The notes under the pieces are model-generated. The model searched no databases. It saw only the letters and a list, made by a program, of their open reading frames with translations, and had not been told where the DNA came from. A stretch of DNA of 17,574 bases, taken from NCBI GenBank assembly GCA_910578245.1, contig CAJTPC010000022.1:1-17574 (forward strand), in the 5' to 3' direction. Within the stretch, counting starts at the first letter, position 1, and each line of letters begins with the position of its first letter. The position numbers were made by a program, and so were the translations under genes. This DNA comes from an uncultured Christensenella sp. (lineage in GTDB: Bacteria; Bacillota; Clostridia; Christensenellales; UBA3700). Shown piece after piece: positions 8,057 to 14,312 of the stretch.

Positions 8057-9340
8057 ATGGTACCTATTTTAAGATATGGCGTAGACGATATGAATAGGGT
8101 TTTTTCAAGAACTCAACTTGACAACAGCGAGTATATCGACACTGTCAACGCTATAATAGCCGAAGTAAGAAAAAGGGGCGACGAGGCGCTTTTTGAGTAC
8201 GCGCTTAAGTTCGACAAGCAAGATATAAACGCTCAAAATATACTTGTCAGTCAAGAGGAGATAGATAGAGCGTATTCCTTAGTGGACAAAGAGTTGATTG
8301 AGAGCATACGCAAGGCAAAAGCAAGTATACTTGCATACCACTCTCGCCAAAGAGATAAGTTTGCCAATGAGTTTTTTTCATCGGGAAGCAACGGTAAGAG
8401 CAAACTCGGTTGGATATACAGACCTTTATCAAGAGTTGGATTATACATTCCCGGCGGTAAGGCTAGTTATCCTTCGACAGTGCTTATGACTGCTTTGCCT
8501 GCAAAGGCGGCAGGCGTGGGTGAAATAGTCGTGACCACTCCCAATATAAACAATCCTGCGATTTTAGTCGCATGCAAAGAATGCGGAATAGACAAGATTT
8601 ACAAGGTGGGCGGAGCGCAGGCTATCGCGTCTATGGCGTACGGTACGCAGTCGATTCCGAGAGTTGACCTCATTGCAGGACCTGGCAACGTATTCGTCAC
8701 GCTTGCAAAGAAGCAGGTATTCGGACACGTAGCGATAGATATGATTGCAGGACCGAGCGAGATCTTAGTCATTGCAGACGATAGCGCTAATCCGGTATTG
8801 CTCGCAGGCGACTTGCTATCTCAAGCGGAACACGATGAGCAAGCGGCAAGCATACTCGTCACCACAAGCGAGAGAATTGCCAAAGAAGTAGATAAAGAAC
8901 TGGCAAGACAGACGGCGCTTTTATCGCGCAAAGCTATAATAGAAAAATCGCTTGCAACCAACGGGACTATAATCGTCGCAAAAGATATGGAAGAGGCTAT
9001 TGCGATTGCAGACAAAGTTGCTCCCGAACACTTGGAAGTATGCGCTAAGTCGGCAGATAAGATAGCATTGAAACTGACGAATGCAGGAGCTATTTTCGTA
9101 GGCAATTATTCGCCGGAACCGCTGGGTGATTATTTTGCCGGACCGTCGCACGTTTTGCCCACTAGCGGAAGCGCAAGATATTCGTCTGTGCTTTCGGTAG
9201 ATACCTTTATGAAGAAGATAAGCTATATAGAATATGACAAAGACGATCTTATGAGTATAGGCGACGACGTAATTCGATTGGCGCAATCAGAGGGATTTAC
9301 GGCTCACGCAAATACCATACAACTTAGAAAAAATAAGTAA
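8057..9340 (+). CDS. hisD: Histidinol dehydrogenase (HisD)
   Basis: A 427-residue zinc enzyme that oxidises L-histidinol to histidine in two NAD-dependent steps. Key residues sit where expected: zinc ligands Gln256 and His259 (LLSQAEHDEQAA), Asp358 (LGDYFAGPSH) and His417 (FTAHANTIQLR), and catalytic Glu324-His325 (APEHLEV). The signatures IPGGKASYPSTVLM (131-144), GGAQAIASMAYGT (185-197) and IAGPGNVFVTLAKK (206-219) are all present. The ATG at 8057 was chosen over an in-frame one at 8015 inside hisG, because the protein then starts at the family position. The ribosome site is weak (CGAGG, 8047-8051). It is 10 bases after hisG. Confidence 0.97.
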   Translation: MVPILRYGVDDMNRVFSRTQLDNSEYIDTVNAIIAEVRKRGDEALFEYALKFDKQDINAQNILVSQEEIDRAYSLVDKELIESIRKAKASILAYHSRQRDKFANEFFSSGSNGKSKLGWIYRPLSRVGLYIPGGKASYPSTVLMTALPAKAAGVGEIVVTTPNINNPAILVACKECGIDKIYKVGGAQAIASMAYGTQSIPRVDLIAGPGNVFVTLAKKQVFGHVAIDMIAGPSEILVIADDSANPVLLAGDLLSQAEHDEQAASILVTTSERIAKEVDKELARQTALLSRKAIIEKSLATNGTIIVAKDMEEAIAIADKVAPEHLEVCAKSADKIALKLTNAGAIFVGNYSPEPLGDYFAGPSHVLPTSGSARYSSVLSVDTFMKKISYIEYDKDDLMSIGDDVIRLAQSEGFTAHANTIQLRKNK

Positions 9341-9352
9341 TTGGAGGAAAAT

Positions 9353-9934
9353 ATGAGAAAGTCACAGATAGAGAGAAATACCAAGGAAACTCAAATAGCG
9401 CTTTCGCTCAACCTTGACGGCGACGGTAAGTATGACGTGGACACAGGAGTAGGCTTTTTTGACCACATGATGACGTTGTTTGCATGCCATTCGGGTTTTG
9501 ATCTCAGCGTTAAGTGCAAAGGCGACGTGCGCGTGGACGGTCATCACTCCGTGGAAGATATAGGTATCGTGCTTGGCAAGGCTATCGCGCAGGCTTTGGG
9601 CGATAAAGTGGGTATTAAGAGATATTCAAGCGTAACCATTCCTATGGACGAGAGTTTGGCGAATGTTACTGTAGATATTAGCGGAAGACAGTTTTTGGTA
9701 TTCAATGCCGAGGGTATGACGGGAAAGGTAGGAGATTTTGATATAGAGCTTGTAGAGGAGTTTTTCCGCGCGGTTGCTAACCAAGCGGGCTTGACTTTGC
9801 ATATCAATTTACGCTACGGTAGCAACAATCATCACAAGATTGAAGCAATCTTCAAAGCCTTTGCCAGAGCGCTCAAAGAGGCTACAGAGGTTGTCGGCAA
9901 CAAAATTCCTTCTTCAAAGGGTATGCTGGAATGA
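9353..9934 (+). CDS. hisB: Imidazoleglycerol-phosphate dehydratase (HisB)
   Basis: A 193-residue monofunctional dehydratase that makes imidazole acetol phosphate. Metal-binding motifs are GVGFFDHMM (32-40, His38), DGHHSVEDIG (62-71, His64, His65, Glu68) and NNHHKIEAIFKA (158-169, His160, His161, Glu164). There is no N-terminal phosphatase domain, unlike enterobacterial HisB, so histidinol-phosphate phosphatase must be a separate gene outside this window. GGAGG (9343-9347) places the start at ATG 9353, rather than at TTG 9341, which would overlap that site. The stop overlaps the hisH start by four bases (ATGA). Confidence 0.97.
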   Translation: MRKSQIERNTKETQIALSLNLDGDGKYDVDTGVGFFDHMMTLFACHSGFDLSVKCKGDVRVDGHHSVEDIGIVLGKAIAQALGDKVGIKRYSSVTIPMDESLANVTVDISGRQFLVFNAEGMTGKVGDFDIELVEEFFRAVANQAGLTLHINLRYGSNNHHKIEAIFKAFARALKEATEVVGNKIPSSKGMLE

Positions 9935-10530
9935 TAGCTATCATCGACTACGGTATGGGCAATCTCAGAAGCGTGCAGAAGGCTTTCGAGTATATAGGGC
10001 AGTCGGCCAAAATTACTGACAAAGCCGTTGACCTTGTAAATGCAAGTCATATAGTCTTGCCGGGGGTAGGCGCGTTCAAAGACGCAATGACGGCGCTTAA
10101 TCAAAGCTGTATAGTAGATACGCTCAAAAAAGAGATTGCAAAGGGTAAGCCTTTTTTGGGAATATGCCTTGGTATGCAAATGCTATTTGACAAGAGTTAC
10201 GAAGACGGAGAGTATCAAGGTCTTGGACTTATCAAAGGCGAAGTCGTGAGGTTTGATACAAAACTTAAAGTTCCGCATATTGGCTGGAATGAATTGCAAC
10301 TCAAGAAGCGCACCCGACTTTTTGACGGAATAGACGATTTGAATTTTTATTTCGTACACAGCTATCACGCAAGTTGCCGCAATAAAGAGGACGTGGAAAC
10401 CACTTGTATTTACGATTATGAGTTCGTAGCCTCCGTCAACAAAGACAACGTGTGGGGCGCGCAATTTCACCCCGAAAAGAGCGGAGATACGGGATTGAAA
10501 TTACTATCTAATTTTAGCAAAATTAGATAG
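9931..10530 (+). CDS. hisH: Imidazole glycerol phosphate synthase glutaminase subunit (HisH)
   Basis: A 199-residue class I glutamine amidotransferase that supplies ammonia to HisF. The triad is Cys79 in GICLGMQML, His180 and Glu182 in QFHPEKSG. Other signatures are DYGMGNLRSV (6-15), LPGVGAF (43-49) and PHIGWNEL (115-122). It overlaps hisB by four bases, so it is translationally coupled. The last codons lie within a perfect inverted repeat (10498-10536), so the C-terminal residues LLSNFSKIR are encoded by palindromic DNA. In many species hisA follows directly; here 187 bases of repeats intervene. Confidence 0.97.
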   Translation: MIAIIDYGMGNLRSVQKAFEYIGQSAKITDKAVDLVNASHIVLPGVGAFKDAMTALNQSCIVDTLKKEIAKGKPFLGICLGMQMLFDKSYEDGEYQGLGLIKGEVVRFDTKLKVPHIGWNELQLKKRTRLFDGIDDLNFYFVHSYHASCRNKEDVETTCIYDYEFVASVNKDNVWGAQFHPEKSGDTGLKLLSNFSKIR

Positions 10531-10536
10531 TAATTT
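10498..10536. repeat. Perfect 18-bp inverted repeat across the hisH stop
   Basis: Arms 10498-10515 and 10519-10536 are exact reverse complements, with a three-base AGC loop. The stem is almost all A-T. The hisH stop codon TAG is at 10528-10530, in the right arm. No long T run follows, so it is not a textbook terminator. It may act as an mRNA 3'-end stabiliser or partial terminator. Confidence 0.9.
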
Positions 10537-10539
10537 GAG

Positions 10540-10582
10540 GTAATAAGTAATAGTGAAGAAGTAATAAGTAAGTAATAGTGAA
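10540..10582 (+). repeat. Short direct repeats in the hisH-hisA spacer
   Basis: Two imperfect direct copies of GTAATAAGTAATAGTGAA (10540-10557 and 10561-10582); the second has an extra GTAA. They are followed by a further AAGTGAA. No coding potential is seen. Confidence 0.7.
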
Positions 10583-10615
10583 AAGTGAATAGGTATTGAA
10601 AAGTCAAAATTTATT

Positions 10616-10647
10616 GTCATTTCTAGCGAAGTCGAGAAATTTCAACC
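10616..10647 (+). repeat. Dispersed palindromic repeat, copy 5
   Basis: GTCATTTCTAGCGAAGTC then GAGAAATTTCAACC. It has the type A stem (ATTTC/GAAAT) with a type B-like centre (AGCGAAGTCGA), an intermediate between the two variants. Confidence 0.8.
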
Positions 10648-10655
10648 TATTTGAC

Positions 10656-10697
10656 GTCATTCTGAGCGAAGCATAGCGAAGTCGAAGAATCTAAATC
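10656..10697 (+). repeat. Dispersed palindromic repeat, copy 6 (type B)
   Basis: GTCATTCTGAGCGAAGC...GTCGAAGAATCTAAATC, stem ATTCT/AGAAT, nine bases after copy 5 and ending 10 bases before the hisA ribosome site. Confidence 0.85.
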
Positions 10698-10717
10698 TAA
10701 AAAATATAGGAGATACA

Positions 10718-11434
10718 ATGATACTTTTTCCTGCGGTTGACGTATTGGACAATAGAGCCGTGAGATTATTATACGGCAAGAGAGAGGACGTAACGGTCTA
10801 CGGTACGCCCGTTGATATGGCTTTGAAATGGCAGGATATGGGCGCGGAGTATCTTCATATCGTTGACCTAAACGGCGCGTTTGACGATTCGCTTGTCAAC
10901 AGAGATACTTTAATAGATTTAATTAAGAACGTGTCTATTCCCGTGCAGATAGGCGGTGGAATAAAGACGTTTGACAAGATTAAGTTTTATCTCGAAGAAG
11001 TGGGAGCAAGTAGAGTTATAGTGGGTACGGCATGCGTCACCAATCCGAATTTGATGGACAAGGCTTGCTCCAAGTACGGCAAAAAGATTGCTTGCGGTAT
11101 AGATGCAAAAGACGGTTTAGTAGCAATCAAAGGTTGGGTAGAAAAGAGCAATCTGACGCCTCTTCAAGTTGCGTTGGATATGAAACAGCGCGGAGCGGAT
11201 ACGGTGATTTATACCGATATAAATCGCGACGGCGCGCTGTGCGGAGTCAACGTGGACGCTACGCAAAAACTATCCGAGCAAAGCGGTATGAATATAATTG
11301 CAAGCGGAGGTATGGCAACGCTTGACGACGTAAAGGCTGTTAAGGAAAGGAATATCTACGGCGCGATACTTGGCAGAGCGATATATACGGGAGCTATTGA
11401 TTTGAGCAAGGCGCTTGAAATATCAAAAAAATAA
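10718..11434 (+). CDS. hisA: ProFAR isomerase (HisA)
   Basis: A 238-residue TIM barrel that isomerises the aminoaldose ProFAR to the ketose PRFAR. It shows catalytic Asp8 (FPAVDVLDN) and Asp129 (CGIDAKDG), HIVDLNGAF (47-55), the phosphate site QIGGGIKT (77-84), YTDINRDG (165-172) and the second phosphate loop ASGGMATLDDV. The half-barrel repeat expected of HisA/HisF is present. KGWVEKS marks it as HisA rather than HisF. AGGAGA (10708-10713) is a good ribosome site four bases before the ATG. hisF follows after 26 bases. Confidence 0.96.
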   Translation: MILFPAVDVLDNRAVRLLYGKREDVTVYGTPVDMALKWQDMGAEYLHIVDLNGAFDDSLVNRDTLIDLIKNVSIPVQIGGGIKTFDKIKFYLEEVGASRVIVGTACVTNPNLMDKACSKYGKKIACGIDAKDGLVAIKGWVEKSNLTPLQVALDMKQRGADTVIYTDINRDGALCGVNVDATQKLSEQSGMNIIASGGMATLDDVKAVKERNIYGAILGRAIYTGAIDLSKALEISKK

Positions 11435-11460
11435 CTGATACTGAAAGTTAGGAGCAGAAT

Positions 11461-12222
11461 TTGTTAAACAAGAGAATAATTCCCTGTCTTGACATCAACA
11501 AAGGCAGAGTAGTCAAGGGAGTGAATTTTGTCAACTTAATAGACGCAGGCGACCCCGTTGAAGTAGCTAAGGCGTACAATGCGATGCGCGCCGATGAGAT
11601 AGTGTTCTTAGATATTACGGCTACGCATGAAGGACGCGATACGCTCTACGACGTCATAGCAAGGTCGGCGGAGCAAGTCTTTATTCCATTGACGGTAGGC
11701 GGAGGCATCTCCACCGTGGAGCATTTTCGCGCGCTTCTAAATCTTGGCGCGGACAAGATTAGTATTAATTCGTCGGCTGTGCGCAATCCAAATCTTATCA
11801 CTGACTCGGCGCTCAAATTCGGCAGACAGTGCGTAGTCGTGGCTATAGACGCAAAACGCAACGGCAAAGGTTCTTTTGACGTGTATCTCAACGGCGGAAG
11901 AATAAATACGGGCATTGACGCTATTGAATGGGCAATCGAGGCAGAGAAAAAAGGCGCGGGCGAAATTCTCTTGACGTCTATGGACGGTGACGGAACAAAG
12001 GCGGGATACGACCTCGACTTGACGAGAAGGGTATGCGAGGCTGTAAGTATACCTGTCATTGCAAGCGGCGGCGCAGGACAAATGAGCCACTTCAAGGACG
12101 TTCTGGACGACAGCGTAGGCGCTGACGCGGCATTAGCGGCTTCGCTCTTTCACTTTAAGGAATTAGAGATAAAGACGCTAAAGGAATACCTCAAGAGCGA
12201 GGGCATACCTGTTAGAATGTAG
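11461..12222 (+). CDS. hisF: Imidazole glycerol phosphate synthase cyclase subunit (HisF)
   Basis: A 253-residue TIM barrel that partners HisH, turning PRFAR and ammonia into imidazole glycerol phosphate and AICAR. Catalytic Asp11 is in RIIPCLDINKGRVVKG (5-20) and Asp130 in VVAIDAKRNG. TVGGGIS (78-84), LTSMDGDGTKAGYD and ASGGAGQMSHF are the phosphate and active-site loops. The start is TTG; AGGAG (11450-11454) lies six bases upstream and MLNKRIIPCLD is the normal HisF N-terminus, so the TTG is well supported. Copy 7 of the repeat begins three bases after the stop. Confidence 0.96.
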   Translation: MLNKRIIPCLDINKGRVVKGVNFVNLIDAGDPVEVAKAYNAMRADEIVFLDITATHEGRDTLYDVIARSAEQVFIPLTVGGGISTVEHFRALLNLGADKISINSSAVRNPNLITDSALKFGRQCVVVAIDAKRNGKGSFDVYLNGGRINTGIDAIEWAIEAEKKGAGEILLTSMDGDGTKAGYDLDLTRRVCEAVSIPVIASGGAGQMSHFKDVLDDSVGADAALAASLFHFKELEIKTLKEYLKSEGIPVRM

Positions 12223-12225
12223 CGC

Positions 12226-12277
12226 GTCATTTCGATCGCAATCATAAGTAATTCGACCGCAGTGGAGAAATCTTAAC
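12226..12277 (+). repeat. Dispersed palindromic repeat, copy 7 (composite)
   Basis: Begins GTCATTTCGA, then about 16 unrelated bases, then ATTCGACCGCAGTGGAGAAATC and CTTAAC-type end. The second TTCGACC looks like a re-started left half, as if one copy were inserted into or recombined with another. Outer stem ATTTC/GAAAT is intact. Confidence 0.75.
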
Positions 12278-12306
12278 TATTAAAAATTACAAATACGGAG
12301 ACTTAT

Positions 12307-12990
12307 ATGGAAAATATCAAATACAAATTCAACTCAGACGGACTTATATGCGCGATAGCGCAAGACGTTTACACGGGCGAAGTGCTTATGCAAGCGTACA
12401 TGAACCAAGAGGCGATTGACAAGACTATGGAGAGCGGTTACGCGCATTATTACAGCCGTTCAAGAAAGTGTCTATGGAAAAAAGGCGAAACGTCCGGACA
12501 TCTTCAAAAGGTCAAGAAGGCGCTTTATGACTGCGACTGCGATTGTTTGCTTTTACTTATAGAGCAGATGGGTTCGGCGTGTCATACGGGCAACAAGAGT
12601 TGCTTTTACCGTACGTTGAAAGAGTTTGAGTTCGTACCCGATTACAAGGTAGTATTTGAGGACGTAGCCACGATAAGAAAGCGTAAAGAAAAGCCTGTCG
12701 AGGGATCGTACACCAATTATCTCTTTGACAAAGGCGTTGAGAAGATATGCAAAAAGGTGGGCGAAGAGGCTACCGAAACCGTAATCTCCGCAGTTGCCGG
12801 CAAGAAAGGCGAACTCGTAGGAGAGTTGTCCGACTTGCTCTATCACTCGCTGGTGCTTATTGAGGCTAGCGGAATAACTATTCAGGACGTCTTTCAAGAG
12901 GTAATGGCAAGAAAGGGCAAAGCGCCCAATCCAAAGTACGCCGAGGATAAGATAGAAACCAATACCGACAAGATTAAAAAAGAAAAATAA
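12307..12990 (+). CDS. hisIE: Bifunctional phosphoribosyl-AMP cyclohydrolase / phosphoribosyl-ATP pyrophosphatase (HisIE)
   Basis: A 227-residue fusion catalysing steps two and three of the pathway. The HisI part (about 1-105) has metal-binding Asp75, Asp77 and Asp79 interleaved with Cys76, Cys78 and Cys80 (YDCDCDC), then Cys92-His93 and Cys99 in SACHTGNKSCF. The HisE part (about 130-227) is an all-alpha MazG-like domain with KKVGEEATETVI (149-160) and ELVGELSDLLYHSLVL (169-184), where Glu173 and Asp176 are likely metal ligands. The C-terminus is Lys-rich. ACGGAG (12295-12300) is the ribosome site. This is the last recognisable his gene; no clear terminator follows before the next promoter. 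Confidence 0.96.
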   Translation: MENIKYKFNSDGLICAIAQDVYTGEVLMQAYMNQEAIDKTMESGYAHYYSRSRKCLWKKGETSGHLQKVKKALYDCDCDCLLLLIEQMGSACHTGNKSCFYRTLKEFEFVPDYKVVFEDVATIRKRKEKPVEGSYTNYLFDKGVEKICKKVGEEATETVISAVAGKKGELVGELSDLLYHSLVLIEASGITIQDVFQEVMARKGKAPNPKYAEDKIETNTDKIKKEK

Positions 12991-13004
12991 CAGACAAATA
13001 TATA

Positions 13005-13033
13005 TTGCAAATTAATTAATAATGTGATAAAAT
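13005..13033 (+). promoter_or_regulatory. Predicted sigma-A promoter for the aldolase-like gene
   Basis: TTGCAA (13005-13010), a 17-base spacer and TAAAAT (13028-13033), with an extended -10 TG at 13025-13026. It sits 34 bases before the ATG at 13067, in the AT-rich gap after hisIE, and suggests separate transcription of the next gene. Confidence 0.65.
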
Positions 13034-13066
13034 GTATAGAAATTATACTTACGCAAAGGAGTTTTT

Positions 13067-14038
13067 ATGGGAAAGAGAACGTTGTTATCGTTCAGTCCGC
13101 AAATCAAAGTTATTGACGCTACGCTGAGAGACGGAGGACTTGTCAACAGTTTTTATTTTGAAGACGAGTTTGTCAAGAAATTGTACCAAACTAATATTCA
13201 AGCGGGAATAGATTATATGGAGTTCGGCTATAAGGCTTCGAGCGCTATTTTTGACAAGAGCAAATTCGGCAAATGGAAATTTTGCGAAGAGAAAGATTTG
13301 CGAGATATAGTCGGCAACAACGACACAAATCTCAAGATAGCCGTTATGGCAGACGTGGGCAGAACTGACGTTGATAAGGACATAATTCCTAAGAAAGATA
13401 GCGTAATAGATATGGTAAGAGTAGCAAGTTACATAAATACCATACCTTCCGCAATCGAGATGGTAGAGAATTGCGCAAAGAAAGGTTACGAAACGACCGT
13501 CAATATTATGGCAATATCTCACGCCAATGAGAGCGATTTGCACGAAGCGTTGGAACTCATAGGCAATTCTTCTGCCAACGGAGTATATCTCGTAGACAGT
13601 TACGGTTCGCTCTATCCCGAGCAGATAAGAAAACTTGCGGACAAGTATCTCGACATGGGCGCTAAGTACAATAAATTTGTAGGTATCCATGCGCACAACA
13701 ACCAACAACTTGCTTTTGCCAATACCATTGAATGCGTTGCAACAGGTGTAAATTACCTCGACGCTACGGTCAACTCTCTTGGCAGAGGCGCAGGCAACTG
13801 TCCGCTTGAGTTGTTGATTGGCTTCTTGAAGAATCCAAAATACAAATTGCATCCCATTCTCAAGTTTATTGAAGAAGAGATTCTCAAGCTCAAGAAGAAC
13901 GGCGTAGTTTGGGGATACGATATCCCATATCTTATCACCGGCGTACTAGACAGACATCCGTCCGGAGCGATAGATTGTATTAAGAATAATCGTACGGACT
14001 ATGCTAATATTTATCTAGAGTTGATGGGACTAGAGTGA
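13067..14038 (+). CDS. DRE-TIM metallolyase, 4-hydroxy-2-oxovalerate aldolase-like, unknown substrate
   Basis: A 323-residue TIM-barrel protein of the superfamily that includes HMG-CoA lyase, isopropylmalate synthase (LeuA) and 4-hydroxy-2-oxovalerate aldolase. It has the DATLRDGG signature (17-24, Arg21-Asp22), YMEFGYKAS (50-58), the metal-binding His208 and His210 in GIHAHNNQQLAFANT, and GRGAGNCPLELL (239-250). After the barrel only about 50 residues remain, so the LeuA regulatory domain is absent. It best fits the poorly characterised group annotated as aldolase catalytic domain proteins. AAGGAG (about 13055-13060) is a good ribosome site. It lies between the his and ilv genes, with its own promoter and a terminator, so context gives only a hint of a link to 2-oxoacid metabolism. 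A precise reaction cannot be read from the sequence. Confidence 0.8.
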   Translation: MGKRTLLSFSPQIKVIDATLRDGGLVNSFYFEDEFVKKLYQTNIQAGIDYMEFGYKASSAIFDKSKFGKWKFCEEKDLRDIVGNNDTNLKIAVMADVGRTDVDKDIIPKKDSVIDMVRVASYINTIPSAIEMVENCAKKGYETTVNIMAISHANESDLHEALELIGNSSANGVYLVDSYGSLYPEQIRKLADKYLDMGAKYNKFVGIHAHNNQQLAFANTIECVATGVNYLDATVNSLGRGAGNCPLELLIGFLKNPKYKLHPILKFIEEEILKLKKNGVVWGYDIPYLITGVLDRHPSGAIDCIKNNRTDYANIYLELMGLE

Positions 14039-14040
14039 TT

Positions 14041-14109
14041 GTTCGGCTCGAAAAAAGGCTAGGCAAATCTAAAATGCGCCTTTTTCGCCTATCTTTCTTC
14101 TCGCCGAAC
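14041..14109 (+). terminator. Terminator hairpin(s) after the aldolase-like gene
   Basis: Inner stem AAAAAGGC (14052-14059) with GCCTTTTT (14078-14085) forms a terminator-like hairpin, usable on both strands. An outer stem GTTCGGC (14041-14047) with GCCGAAC (14103-14109) encloses it. A third pairing, TAGGC (14060-14064) with GCCTA (14087-14091), competes with the inner stem. The first arm starts two bases after the stop codon. Confidence 0.7.
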
Positions 14110-14175
14110 TAGATTGTATAATTGGTCAAACTAAGCAACCGAGATAAGCGAGTAGTAATTGGCAAACTCAAGTAG

Positions 14176-14222
14176 TTGTAGCAAGTTTAAGGTAAAGAGA
14201 TATTTTCGGTATTTTGCTACAA
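14176..14222 (+). other. Hairpin in the region upstream of ilvB
   Basis: TTGTAGCAA (14176-14184) and TTGCTACAA (14214-14222) are perfect 9-bp inverted repeats around a 29-base loop. This lies upstream of the predicted ilvB promoter, so it would matter only for transcripts entering from upstream or as a protein-binding site. No T-box specifier or AGGGTGG-type antiterminator motif is visible. Confidence 0.5.
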
Positions 14223-14239
14223 GTCGAGAAATCTCTACT
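14199..14239 (+). repeat. Possible decayed copy 8 of the dispersed repeat
   Basis: Only the right half is clear (GTCGAGAAATCTC, 14223-14235, followed by TACT). The left half is degenerate and overlaps the preceding hairpin. Confidence 0.35.
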
Positions 14240-14251
14240 GATACTAAACGC

Positions 14252-14280
14252 TTGACAATTAAGTCAAAATGTAATAAGAT
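14252..14280 (+). promoter_or_regulatory. Predicted sigma-A promoter for ilvB
   Basis: Consensus -35 TTGACA (14252-14257), 17-base spacer, -10 TAAGAT (14275-14280). This is the best promoter match in the window. Transcription would start near 14287, leaving a leader of only about 26 bases before the ilvB ATG, too short for an attenuator. Confidence 0.75.
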
Positions 14281-14312
14281 AAATTATTGATACAATACTT
14301 CACGGAGTGATT

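Noticed and set aside
13067..14038. Isopropylmalate synthase (leuA)
   Set aside because: The TIM barrel is related, but the C-terminal regulatory domain is missing and the motifs fit the HOA-aldolase-like group better.
14111..14312. T-box or leader-peptide attenuator for ilvB
   Set aside because: No AGGGTGG-type antiterminator motif, no Leu/Val/Ile-rich short frame, and the best promoter leaves a leader of only about 26 bases.
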